Origin: G039029935 sp039029935
GTDB taxonomy: Bacteria > Chloroflexota > Anaerolineae > Caldilineales > Caldilineaceae
Assembly: GCA_039029935.1 (NCBI GenBank)
Contig: JBCCFC010000583.1
Coordinates: forward strand, 1 to 8,379
Length of the DNA: 8,379 nucleotides
Direction: 5' to 3'
Numbering within the stretch: the first letter of the stretch is position 1; each line of letters starts with the position of its first letter. Under the pieces are notes generated by a model. That model made no database searches. It had not been told where the DNA came from and was given only the letters and a program-made list of their open reading frames with translations. Below, one piece after another: positions 1 through 6,865 of this stretch. The translations under genes and the position numbers were made by a program.

Positions 1-112
1 CTTCACTCTTCACTCTTCACTCTTCACTCTTCACTCTTCACTCTTCACTCTTCACTCTTCACTCTTCACTCTTCACTCTTCACTCTTCACTCTTCACTCT
101 TCACTCTTCACT
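1..112. repeat. Heptanucleotide tandem array (CTTCACT)n, cut by the window edge
   Basis: Sixteen uninterrupted perfect copies of CTTCACT (equivalently ACTCTTC) are visible, and the array probably continues to the left of the window. It ends three bases from the stop codon of the giant surface-protein gene. The plus strand of the array is pyrimidine-rich and has no stop codon in any frame. The complementary strand (AGTGAAG) meets TGA in every frame, because 7 is not a multiple of 3. It therefore cannot extend the upstream gene, and any plus-strand reading across it is a low-complexity artefact. It resembles the short tandemly repeated repetitive sequences known from filamentous cyanobacteria and some Chloroflexota. 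Confidence 0.97.
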
Positions 113-115
113 CTC

Positions 116-3100
116 TTATCGCGTCACCACAGGCAAGAATCGATAATGTACACTCGGCACAACCGCCACCACATCAATCTCCACCAAATCATTGGGGGCA
201 GCAGGTGTATAGAGCTGGATAATGCCCGAATGTGTACCATCGGACAGGTCGTTGACATCGGTGACAAACCGCAACGTGTCGTCTGTACTGCCAGCATCAT
301 TGGTCAGTTGAATCCACGGCACGTTGCTGGTAGCGGTCCAGTCAATCGTCTGGAACACGTTCTGGTTGTCAATGGCGATGACGGTCACTACCTGTGGTCT
401 GTGTGCTGCATTGGGGATGACGGTTGTGTCACTGGTCAACATATAGATGGGTGCGGCTTCACCATTGGCTTCGGTTTCTGTGGGAAACGGCTGCGTAAAA
501 TCAAGCAACACATCGGGCATATCCACCATCAGTGCATCGGCCATCGCCGCCCGTTCGGTTTCATCAACCTCAATCCGAATTGACACACGAATGTCAATCT
601 CTTCTTCGGGCAGGTCCGTGCTATAGATCGTCACTAAGGTGCTGTGGGTCCCCGTCTCCAGCTTGCTGATGTCGCCATAGGTGATGGTGAAGTCATCGGG
701 CGTTGTACCCGCACGTTTGCTTACCTTCAGCCAAGGTTGCCCCACAACCAAATCCCAACGGAGCGACTCACCACCGTTGAGGTTATCGACAGAGACACGT
801 TTGCTATTTTCGCCGTTGAGTGGGTCGATGACCAGCGCAGGCGGACCCGCCACCAAATCGTTCTCAACCGTCCGGGTCATGGCATCATCCACCACCACAA
901 TTTGGATGGTGTCAGAGACAATGTTCCCCGCATCGTCAATGGCCTGGAAGCTGATGTTGTGTTCCCCCACACTCAGGTCAGCGGTACTGAGTTGCTCGCC
1001 TTCGCCCAGCAGCCCATCGATATTGGAAAACCACTGTACTTGGTCAGCGGCCACCGTGCCAACTTCGACATTGTAGGCCGACCCTTGCAATGCCACTGTT
1101 TGATTTTCCAGCACAACTTGGTTGGCAAGTGTGTTAATGTCGATATCAGGCTGTGGCTTGAGGAAGGTGAAAGGCTGGTCTGATTGGTCATGCGCACTGT
1201 TAATACCATCACTGGCGTGGACACGGAAGAGTGCCTGTGAACTGCCCGTGAGGTTGTTTGCAGGGATTTCGACGCTGGTGGTGGTGATAAACTGTGTGAG
1301 CATCTCCCAATGTTCGCCATTGTCAGCACTGTATTCGACATTAAAGGTCAGCGGGTCGTCATCGGCATCCTCGGCAAACCAACGCACGACAACTGGCTCG
1401 TTGGCAAAGGTCTCGTTACCATTGGGATAGAGGAGTGTGACTTCGGGGATGGCGGGACCCGCCGTGATGGTCGTTGGGGCATGGCGTTTATGGTGGCTAT
1501 GGCTCTCTCCATCGGCGCTGATAAATTCGATGCTGGTTGTGCCGGGTACGGTGGGGACAACCAAGTTGAGCCGACTTAGTACCTCTTCATGGTCTCCTTT
1601 TAATTCATCTGGCACGGGACCCGCATGGGCAATCTGTGTGGTGACAGGAATCCGCTGAAGTTCATTGCCCTGTGCATCGCGGAAGACCACAAAATAGGTC
1701 TCGCCCACATGGTCATGGTCATAGTCCAGATCAGGGTCATGCTCGTGATGGGTAATTTGTGGGACAAAGAGGTCAGGGTCAATGGCATCGGGAATGGTAA
1801 AGATGGTTTCCACCTCTAGTCGCTCTATTTTGGGATTAAATGCCCCTGTAATCAACAGACGGTCGGTGCGCACAGGTTGACTACGCATGGTTTGCTGATG
1901 GCGTGTGCGCATCGCGGGCATGTCTTGGAACAGGTCCAGCAGTGTGGTGTAGGAGTGGTCGCTATTCCACATATAGGGACAATAGGTCATGACATCGTGC
2001 CACCCCGGACCATAAATTTGCTTGGTTTCTAGGTTAAAGCCATAGACCGCATCATCACCATATTTGGCCGTGCTGATGCGCCCGTTGGGATGGGGATGGG
2101 TGCTGTTGCGCGAGGTGGCATCGCAGCCATTGGCATGAAGAATTCCATAGGCGTGACCCAACTCATGCCCCGCATACCAGTCGCCATAGCTGCCATCAAT
2201 GTCCCACCATGTCCAGAATGACGCCCCTGTTGGGCCAGAACCAACCCATGCAGGTGAGCTATCAACACAGCCACGCATAAAGCCTTCGCGGTCATCGACC
2301 AAGGCATAGTAGCGCGCATCGGGTGGCACAAGCCCGTTTTGGATATCCCAGATGCGTTTGGCTCCCAGATAGGCATTGAGCTTGCCACAGGTTGGCAACC
2401 CCGCTGACCAGTAGTCTTGGCGATGGATGACATTGATTTGGCTGATGGGGTAGGCCATACGCAGCCAGTTGACCAGTTGGTTGCGGTGGAATTCGGAGGG
2501 GTAGATGTCGTCGTTATAGCCAATGCCGACAAGCACTAATGTCAGCGGCGGGACGGTTTCAAAGGCATGGGATGTTGTGATTGTGTTGTTGGCATGGTTG
2601 TTGTCAGCATCTACTTCGTTGATAGATTGGTCAGGGTTGAGCGTACCGATCAGTGTGATATTACCCTCGGTATACTTGGTGGGCAACTCAAAGAGAAAGG
2701 CATGATCCAGCGCATCACGGTTAGGCTTGGCGCGTACAGCAATGGCACCCCCTTGGTTGATGGGTGCAAGCACACTTTCAGTACGCACACCATCGTGTTC
2801 ATGAATCACGGTCAGGTGCGCAGTGGTCCAGTAGGTCCCATTGCGGCGGTCGCCATTGGCGGCGTTGCTCTCTGGGTCATCGCTGTTGGAGTACGCGTGA
2901 AAACGGATAAAGGTGCGTTTTTGAGCCACAAGGCGAACACTATTGTGCAGGTCCTGCACCCCTTGGGTAATCTCCAATTTGTGCGCCACCAAATCAACGC
3001 CTTCTTGTGGGGATGGAATCGGTGTGGGTGAGGGGCGCAGTGTCGGTGTCATCTCAGATGTTGGCAAGGGAGGTTCCGGCAGAATGATGTCCTGCTGTGG

Positions 3101-5332
3101 GGGCAGTGGTGTATCCGTTGGTGTAGGGGTCGGTGTCAATGTGGGTGTCGCGGTTGATGAAGCAGTCGATGTTGGGGTCGGCGTATGTGTCGCGGTTGGT
3201 GGAACGACTACAGGCTCTTCTGGTGTCGCTGTTGTTGGTATCGGGGTCGGTGTTGGCAAATCCGGTACATCCACATTCTGGCAGGAGGAGAGCGTGACAC
3301 CGTCAACATAGCCCCATATCTGGGCATCGTCACCATCATTGTATACATTAAAGTAGAGATGAACTGTCTGCCCACGATAGTCACTGAGGTCAAAGGTCCG
3401 CTGCGCCCATGCCCCACGGGTGGTGATGGCCGAATGTTCCAGTGTGCGTAACAGGCGATATTCATCATTCAAGACCTGCACTGTGCGGTAATCTTCACCA
3501 ACCACAATAATGGGGTCCATCGTCCCGGTGTCTGTCTCTGTCTCTGTCCCGGTGTCTGTCTCACTATCTGTGCCTGTCTCTACATCAGCCTCTTCATTCT
3601 CGACCTCGGCATAGTCAGCATCTAAATAAAACCAATATTTAAAGATGACATACTGCCAGTCTGCCGGCAATGTCACACGCTGCCATGCCGATGAATGGGT
3701 AAAGCGGTTGCGGGTGTATGACGGGACCCCCATGCGCAATGACCATGCGCCGTTGTAGCTTTGTTGATCGCTACGCATGGCCGGATAGAAGGTTGTACCA
3801 AATTCCCATGACCGGTTGTTGGCATCGTTGACGATGGGGTCTTCAAAATGGGGATTGATAAGAATATTTTCGCAACTTGTCTCAGCGAGTGTTGCTGTGG
3901 GCGTTGCTGTTTCTACTGCCGGAATCGTGCTGCTGACGGGATCATCCACATCATCTGTACCGCCGACAACAGGCATTAAATCATCGGGCAAAAGGGGAAT
4001 ATTCAGAATCGCACTGACATCGGGTAGCGAGGTTGACCCTTGAAGACTGCCCGCAGGCTGCGCGCCTGCCAACTGGGCGACTGTTGCCAATGTGGTACGG
4101 GCAATACCCACCATATAGTCAAAATTGAGCTTTTCGATGGTATCCGCTTGGCTACCAATGGCGGGGTTGACGTCCTGTGTCGGTCCTGTGCTGTTCTGTG
4201 TCACCCAAATAGCGGCATAGCCTGCATCCCAGAAAGCGGCATGATCCGATTCGCGGTTGGCATCAAAGCGATAGAGTTCAGTGGTTAGCTCAACTCGATA
4301 GTCCTCATTAATCTGAGCAAACAATTGCGCCAATTTATAGGAGGATTCATCTGTGCCTGCATGAATGTCCACCACGCGATCATCATCACCATCCCAACCA
4401 ATCGCATCTAAATTGATATAGCCTAGCACAGTCCTATCACCTGTGCTGTTACCATCAGACTCAAGCTGCTGCACATAGCTGCTGCTGCCCCATTGCCCCT
4501 GCTCGCTTGCCGAAAAATGCACAAAACGCACGGTATCGGCAAAGTCTAGCTCAGACAAAATCTCAGCCAACAGCATCACCGCCGCTGTTCCGGTTGCGTT
4601 GTTATCTGCCCCCGGTGCATTCACGCGCGGCAACTCAGATTGTGCATCAAAATGCGCCCCCACAACCCAAATGCGCTCCGGATGCAATACCCCAGGAATC
4701 TCGGCCACAACATTGCGCCCCGTGTAGGTTGTACCAAAGAAGTCATAGGACCAATCAGCGTAGGTCACGTTCAAACCGCGTTCTGCGTAGTATTGATAGA
4801 GAAAGGTTTCGGCATCCACAATTTGATCAGCAAAGGTATAACGGGTTTCCAGCGTGGTTGTCGTTGCTTCATGGTGGATTGGGTGGTAGAGTCCCTGTAA
4901 TGTGACCGAGGCTTCCCCTGTTAATGGCTGTAGCAAAGCCATTAAAGTTTCTTCGTTGATTTGGGGCAAGAGCGGTTCAATCACCGTGTCAGAGTGCATC
5001 ACAGAGGGAATCTCAGTGTGTATGTCGGTGATGTTTATGCTATGTGGCAACTTGCTATGGCTATGCGAATTTTCTTGGTGTGCATACAGTTGAGGCGTAT
5101 AAGCACTTGGGGCAGATGTGCCAATCAAAAAAAACAGGAGACAGAAGCCCATATAAAGAACAATCCATGCAAACTTTCGGGTCAACGGCATTTTCCCCAA
5201 AGGCTTATGTCTGTTCAAGCCGTACTCTGTGTTGCTGTTCTGTTTATCACTGCTATGTTTATCACTGCTATGTTTATCACTGCTATGTTTATTACTGTGC
5301 TTGCAACGATGCATCCATTGTTCCATAGACAT
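116..5332 (-). CDS. Giant secreted/surface protein with M28 peptidase and metzincin domains plus Ig/BACON-like modules
   Basis: This 1738-residue protein has, in order: a hydrophilic extension (1-50) with KHSSD repeats; a hydrophobic signal or anchor segment (about 54-77, possible cleavage after the APSA at 74-77); an M28-type zinc aminopeptidase domain (about 130-425); a jelly-roll/MAM-like domain (about 487-684) interrupted by an acidic stretch (577-605); a Pro/Thr linker (690-775); a beta-rich domain beginning EITQGVQ (about 778-925); a metzincin-like protease domain (about 928-1150); a beta region with His-rich patches (1160-1290); two Ig/fibronectin-like domains (about 1295-1482); two BACON-like domains (about 1495-1590 and 1636-1725); and the tail FLPVVTR. 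It probably acts outside the membrane, degrading peptides or proteins while its beta modules bind glycans or the cell surface. The ATG at 5332 is preferred because GAGAGGAAGG lies 10 bases upstream. A later ATG (5191, residue 48) would give a more ordinary signal peptide. The gene appears monocistronic. Domain calls come from motif reading; natural substrate unknown. Confidence 0.93.
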   Translation of the reverse strand: MSMEQWMHRCKHSNKHSSDKHSSDKHSSDKQNSNTEYGLNRHKPLGKMPLTRKFAWIVLYMGFCLLFFLIGTSAPSAYTPQLYAHQENSHSHSKLPHSINITDIHTEIPSVMHSDTVIEPLLPQINEETLMALLQPLTGEASVTLQGLYHPIHHEATTTTLETRYTFADQIVDAETFLYQYYAERGLNVTYADWSYDFFGTTYTGRNVVAEIPGVLHPERIWVVGAHFDAQSELPRVNAPGADNNATGTAAVMLLAEILSELDFADTVRFVHFSASEQGQWGSSSYVQQLESDGNSTGDRTVLGYINLDAIGWDGDDDRVVDIHAGTDESSYKLAQLFAQINEDYRVELTTELYRFDANRESDHAAFWDAGYAAIWVTQNSTGPTQDVNPAIGSQADTIEKLNFDYMVGIARTTLATVAQLAGAQPAGSLQGSTSLPDVSAILNIPLLPDDLMPVVGGTDDVDDPVSSTIPAVETATPTATLAETSCENILINPHFEDPIVNDANNRSWEFGTTFYPAMRSDQQSYNGAWSLRMGVPSYTRNRFTHSSAWQRVTLPADWQYVIFKYWFYLDADYAEVENEEADVETGTDSETDTGTETETDTGTMDPIIVVGEDYRTVQVLNDEYRLLRTLEHSAITTRGAWAQRTFDLSDYRGQTVHLYFNVYNDGDDAQIWGYVDGVTLSSCQNVDVPDLPTPTPIPTTATPEEPVVVPPTATHTPTPTSTASSTATPTLTPTPTPTDTPLPPQQDIILPEPPLPTSEMTPTLRPSPTPIPSPQEGVDLVAHKLEITQGVQDLHNSVRLVAQKRTFIRFHAYSNSDDPESNAANGDRRNGTYWTTAHLTVIHEHDGVRTESVLAPINQGGAIAVRAKPNRDALDHAFLFELPTKYTEGNITLIGTLNPDQSINEVDADNNHANNTITTSHAFETVPPLTLVLVGIGYNDDIYPSEFHRNQLVNWLRMAYPISQINVIHRQDYWSAGLPTCGKLNAYLGAKRIWDIQNGLVPPDARYYALVDDREGFMRGCVDSSPAWVGSGPTGASFWTWWDIDGSYGDWYAGHELGHAYGILHANGCDATSRNSTHPHPNGRISTAKYGDDAVYGFNLETKQIYGPGWHDVMTYCPYMWNSDHSYTTLLDLFQDMPAMRTRHQQTMRSQPVRTDRLLITGAFNPKIERLEVETIFTIPDAIDPDLFVPQITHHEHDPDLDYDHDHVGETYFVVFRDAQGNELQRIPVTTQIAHAGPVPDELKGDHEEVLSRLNLVVPTVPGTTSIEFISADGESHSHHKRHAPTTITAGPAIPEVTLLYPNGNETFANEPVVVRWFAEDADDDPLTFNVEYSADNGEHWEMLTQFITTTSVEIPANNLTGSSQALFRVHASDGINSAHDQSDQPFTFLKPQPDIDINTLANQVVLENQTVALQGSAYNVEVGTVAADQVQWFSNIDGLLGEGEQLSTADLSVGEHNISFQAIDDAGNIVSDTIQIVVVDDAMTRTVENDLVAGPPALVIDPLNGENSKRVSVDNLNGGESLRWDLVVGQPWLKVSKRAGTTPDDFTITYGDISKLETGTHSTLVTIYSTDLPEEEIDIRVSIRIEVDETERAAMADALMVDMPDVLLDFTQPFPTETEANGEAAPIYMLTSDTTVIPNAAHRPQVVTVIAIDNQNVFQTIDWTATSNVPWIQLTNDAGSTDDTLRFVTDVNDLSDGTHSGIIQLYTPAAPNDLVEIDVVAVVPSVHYRFLPVVTR
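1883..2551 (-). other. Metzincin-like zinc metalloprotease domain
   Basis: Residues about 928-1150 of the giant protein. The zinc signature HELGHAYGILH (1056-1066, encoded at 2135-2167) fits HExxHxxGxxH: His1056, His1060 and His1066 as zinc ligands, Glu1057 as catalytic base and the conserved Gly1063. A downstream Met within DVMTYC (Met1115) suits the metzincin Met-turn, about 50 residues after the third His. The part before the motif begins with a hydrophobic strand (LTLVLVGIGY) and contains cysteines at 982, 1022, 1070 and 1118 that could form disulfides in a secreted enzyme. I cannot assign a MEROPS family; M6, M66 and other metzincin-like families are candidates. All catalytic residues that can be recognised are present, so this domain looks active. 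Confidence 0.85.
3008..3265 (-). repeat. Pro/Thr-rich low-complexity linker coding region
   Basis: Encodes residues about 690-775 of the giant protein, dominated by TPT, TPTP and PTPTPTD units with short PxPP and LPEPPLP segments. The DNA shows the matching GGTGTxGGTGT pattern. Such linkers in secreted Chloroflexota proteins separate folded domains and are plausible O-glycosylation sites. Here it divides the M28/jelly-roll half from the metzincin/BACON half. It also marks a possible seam where two originally separate secreted proteases were fused. Confidence 0.9.
3518..3604 (-). repeat. Acidic Glu/Asp/Thr low-complexity insertion
   Basis: Encodes residues about 577-605 (EVENEEADVETG followed by ETDTGT-like units). 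On the plus strand the DNA is an imperfect hexamer repeat built on GTCTCT and GTGTCT. It interrupts the jelly-roll-like domain between strands that read YWFYLDADY and YRTVQVLND, so it should form a surface loop. The hexamer period keeps the reading frame, and copy number may vary between strains. Confidence 0.8.
4058..4945 (-). other. M28-type zinc aminopeptidase domain with altered general base
   Basis: Residues about 130-425 of the giant protein. The five metal ligands expected for co-catalytic zinc M28 peptidases can be placed: His227 (GAHFDA), Asp243 (GADNNATG), Glu277 (ASEQGQWGS), Asp309 (YINLDA) and His364 (SDHAAF). Asp229, two residues after the first His, is also kept. In well-studied family members (Aeromonas aminopeptidase Glu151-Glu152) the Zn-ligand glutamate is preceded by a second glutamate that acts as general base. 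Here that position is Ser276, codon AGC on the minus strand at 4505-4507. Metal binding looks intact, but hydrolysis by the usual mechanism is doubtful. Confidence 0.88.
5241..5295 (-). repeat. 15-bp tandem repeat encoding KHSSD near the N-terminus
   Basis: Plus-strand unit TGTTTATCACTGCTA occurs three times exactly (5241-5255, 5256-5270, 5271-5285), followed by a degenerate partial copy to 5295. In the gene it yields KHSSD pentapeptides, with a related KHSN before them, at residues about 11-30. This precedes the hydrophobic segment and would lie on the cytoplasmic side if the 5332 start is used. The period is a multiple of three, so copy-number changes do not shift the frame. Confidence 0.92.
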
Positions 5333-5342
5333 TGTTCAACTG

Positions 5343-5352
5343 CCTTCCTCTC
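5343..5352 (-). promoter_or_regulatory. Ribosome binding site for the giant surface-protein gene
   Basis: On the minus strand the sequence GAGAGGAAGG lies 10 bases before the ATG at 5330-5332. It is the purine-richest stretch upstream and supports that start over the internal ATG at 5189-5191, where GGGG sits only three bases away. Confidence 0.6.
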
Positions 5353-5389
5353 GTCCTAAATTGTTGGGTTGCCTGATTGCGTATTATTC

Positions 5390-5398
5390 AGTATATCA
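5390..5398 (-). promoter_or_regulatory. Candidate extended -10 promoter for the giant surface-protein gene
   Basis: Minus strand reads TGATATACT, matching a TGn-TATAAT extended -10 element with one mismatch in the hexamer. No good -35 hexamer is found 16-18 bases upstream, which extended -10 promoters can tolerate. Initiation about seven bases downstream would give a leader of about 50 nt ending in the purine-rich ribosome binding site. This is a sequence match only, in an AT-richer intergenic segment. Confidence 0.35.
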
Positions 5399-5497
5399 CG
5401 GATTTGATATTTCTATTCTGTCATTTGACCCGATTTTTATATCGTGAACTTACAGGGCAGTAAGGCTTCATTAAGTACACTTCCTATCAACCATTAA

Positions 5498-5529
5498 CAA
5501 TTCACCAATTCAACAATTCAACAATTCAC
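5498..5529. repeat. Octanucleotide tandem array (CAATTCAA)n beside the trmH stop codon
   Basis: Four copies at an 8-base period: CAATTCAC, CAATTCAA, CAATTCAA, CAATTCAC. The array ends three bases from the stop codon (5533-5535) of the RNA methyltransferase gene. The core CAATTCA is invariant and only the last base differs (A or C). It is too short and non-palindromic to act as a classical terminator. Confidence 0.85.
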
Positions 5530-5532
5530 AAA

Positions 5533-6252
5533 TTAATGATTGATTTTCCTTGGTGCATGATAGGCGAGGACATCTTGAGAACCCTTCAACTCTTCGATCA
5601 GCACATACGCAGCGATGCCAAACGCGGTCGCCACATTAAGTGACTGTTTCCCCCCCCGCATGGGGATAAACAAAGACTGGCTACACAGGTCAAGCAGATC
5701 AGGGTCGACACCCGTGACCTCGTTGCCGACAATCAGGGCAATCTTTTCCTGTGGATGGTTGAGCAACATAGCGCAATCAAACAATGAAACTGCCGTTGGT
5801 GTCTGTTCCAACGCCCACAGAACATATCCCTGTTCCAGCAATGCGTGGGCAGCATGAAGGGCATTGCGATGATAGTGCCAAGCGACGAATGACTCTGCGC
5901 CCAAAGCGGTCTTGCGCAATTTAGGGTTATCCGGTGTCGGTGTGATGCCACAAAGGTGCAAAGCCTGAAACCCTGCACCATCGGCTGTACGAAACAGTGA
6001 ACCGACGTTGTAGAGGCTGCGGATGTTATCGAGTACCCCTTCGATGTGTGGCTGTGTTGATGAAGCAGGTATATTTAATGCCACCCCTTCATCAGGCTGA
6101 TGAGTGCGTTCGCTGGCAACGATGGTTGTATGACCACAGAGCGGACATGGTTGACGCCCATCGAACTGTCCATCCAACGGTCGAACTAGCGGAAAACGAA
6201 ATTGGCACAACTCATCCGTACACTCGCAGACTTGGAACAGATTACCGCTCAA
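5533..6252 (-). CDS. TrmH/SpoU-type RNA 2'-O-methyltransferase with N-terminal Cys cluster
   Basis: A 239-residue SPOUT-fold enzyme expected to transfer a methyl group from S-adenosylmethionine to a ribose 2'-OH in tRNA or rRNA. All three SpoU motifs are visible: motif 1 around 76-91 (NIRSLYNVGSLFRTAD, with Asn82 and catalytic Arg88), motif 2 at 174-182 (IVGNEVTGV) and motif 3 at 196-213 (IPMRGGKQSLNVATAFGI), which forms the knotted cofactor site. Before the domain is a 40-residue segment with Cys9, Cys11, Cys16, Cys36 and Cys39 (CPLCG), resembling a zinc ribbon that might help RNA binding. The start is TTG at 6250-6252: GAGG lies five bases upstream, a TGA in frame blocks extension beyond 6264, and no ATG exists before the core domain. 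It overlaps the HD gene by 11 bp. The exact target nucleotide cannot be told from sequence; TrmL-like or 23S rRNA targets are possible. Confidence 0.9.
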   Translation of the reverse strand: MSGNLFQVCECTDELCQFRFPLVRPLDGQFDGRQPCPLCGHTTIVASERTHQPDEGVALNIPASSTQPHIEGVLDNIRSLYNVGSLFRTADGAGFQALHLCGITPTPDNPKLRKTALGAESFVAWHYHRNALHAAHALLEQGYVLWALEQTPTAVSLFDCAMLLNHPQEKIALIVGNEVTGVDPDLLDLCSQSLFIPMRGGKQSLNVATAFGIAAYVLIEELKGSQDVLAYHAPRKINH

Positions 6253-6865
6253 GATAGCCTCGGTTCACTGCTTCAGCAATAAACGCCTGCGCAACGGCTC
6301 GCAGTTGATCCGCACCACCGGGCTTCGGGATGCCTCTAGCCTCCACCTGCTCAACCGTTACCTTGTTTTTCTGCCACATTTCACCCTCCGCAAAGAAATT
6401 ATGCATCAACGGCATCGTGCGGTCCATGACATTGGCAAAGCGCGCATCGGCTGTCTCCTTGGCTTCATATTCTTCCCACAGCGCGGTAAACTCTGTGGCT
6501 TGTTCCTCTGGCAGCAGCCCAAAAAGTCGAGCCGCAGCCTGCTGCTCACGTGCCAGTTTATCCACTGCCCCGGCTGCATCATACAGATACGTATCCCCCG
6601 CATCAATCTCCACGATATCATGCACCAACAACATCTTGAGCACACGCAAAATATCGATGGGTTCATCGGCATACTCGGCAAAGACCATCGCCATCATCGC
6701 CAGATGCCAGCTATGCTCGGCTGAGTTTTCAAAGCGGTCTACCGACATCAACTTCGAGCGCCGGATGACATCCTTCAACTTATCGAGTTCGAGGATGAAC
6801 TGAAGTTGTTGGATGAAGCGGGTGGGTGTGTCTGTGGATTGTAGAAATGATAGATCAGTTTTCAT
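6242..6865 (-). CDS. HD-domain phosphohydrolase, YfbR/HDDC2-like (probable 5'-deoxynucleotidase)
   Basis: Belongs to the HD superfamily of metal-dependent phosphohydrolases. Counted from the ATG at 6865 it has 207 residues, close to the usual size of YfbR/HDDC2 proteins, which remove the 5' phosphate from deoxynucleoside monophosphates. The metal-binding set is visible: His in AEHSWH (residue 51), the His-Asp pair in LVHDIVEIDAGD (82-83) and a late Asp in NVMDRTMP (148). The helical sequence IRRSKLMSVDRFENSAEHSWH is typical of the subfamily. The ATG at 6863-6865 is chosen because GAGAG (6871-6875) precedes it by five bases. An in-frame TTG at 6875-6877 would add four residues but lacks such a site. 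The gene overlaps the methyltransferase upstream by 11 bp and the RNA methyltransferase downstream by 11 bp. A role in nucleotide pool cleaning is inferred from the family; substrate preference is unknown. Confidence 0.88.
   Translation of the reverse strand: MKTDLSFLQSTDTPTRFIQQLQFILELDKLKDVIRRSKLMSVDRFENSAEHSWHLAMMAMVFAEYADEPIDILRVLKMLLVHDIVEIDAGDTYLYDAAGAVDKLAREQQAAARLFGLLPEEQATEFTALWEEYEAKETADARFANVMDRTMPLMHNFFAEGEMWQKNKVTVEQVEARGIPKPGGADQLRAVAQAFIAEAVNRGYLER
6258..6261 (-). promoter_or_regulatory. Ribosome binding site supporting a TTG start of the RNA methyltransferase gene
   Basis: Minus strand GAGG with a five-base spacer before TTG at 6250-6252. It lies inside the 3' end of the HD gene and decides the start, because no ATG is available upstream of the SpoU core. 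Confidence 0.6.

Noticed and set aside
1..112. CRISPR array at the left edge
   Set aside because: The repeats are perfect 7-bp units without spacers, and no cas gene is present.
146..1183. Long plus-strand reading frames opposite the giant gene
   Set aside because: They lie antisense to well-supported domains, show no recognisable motifs and reflect the codon bias of the opposite strand.
2029..2532. Minus-strand frame of 167 codons inside the metzincin domain region
   Set aside because: It is an out-of-frame shadow of the zinc protease coding sequence; its composition (many Met, Pro, Ser, Thr) is typical of frame-shifted reading.
5431..5444. Small inverted repeat CGAT...ATCG
   Set aside because: Four-base arms in AT-rich DNA are expected by chance.
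5446..5469. Possible hairpin CTTAC-loop-GTAAG after the trmH gene as a terminator
   Set aside because: The stem is only five pairs with a bulged extension, and no T-run follows on the minus strand, so an intrinsic terminator is not supported.
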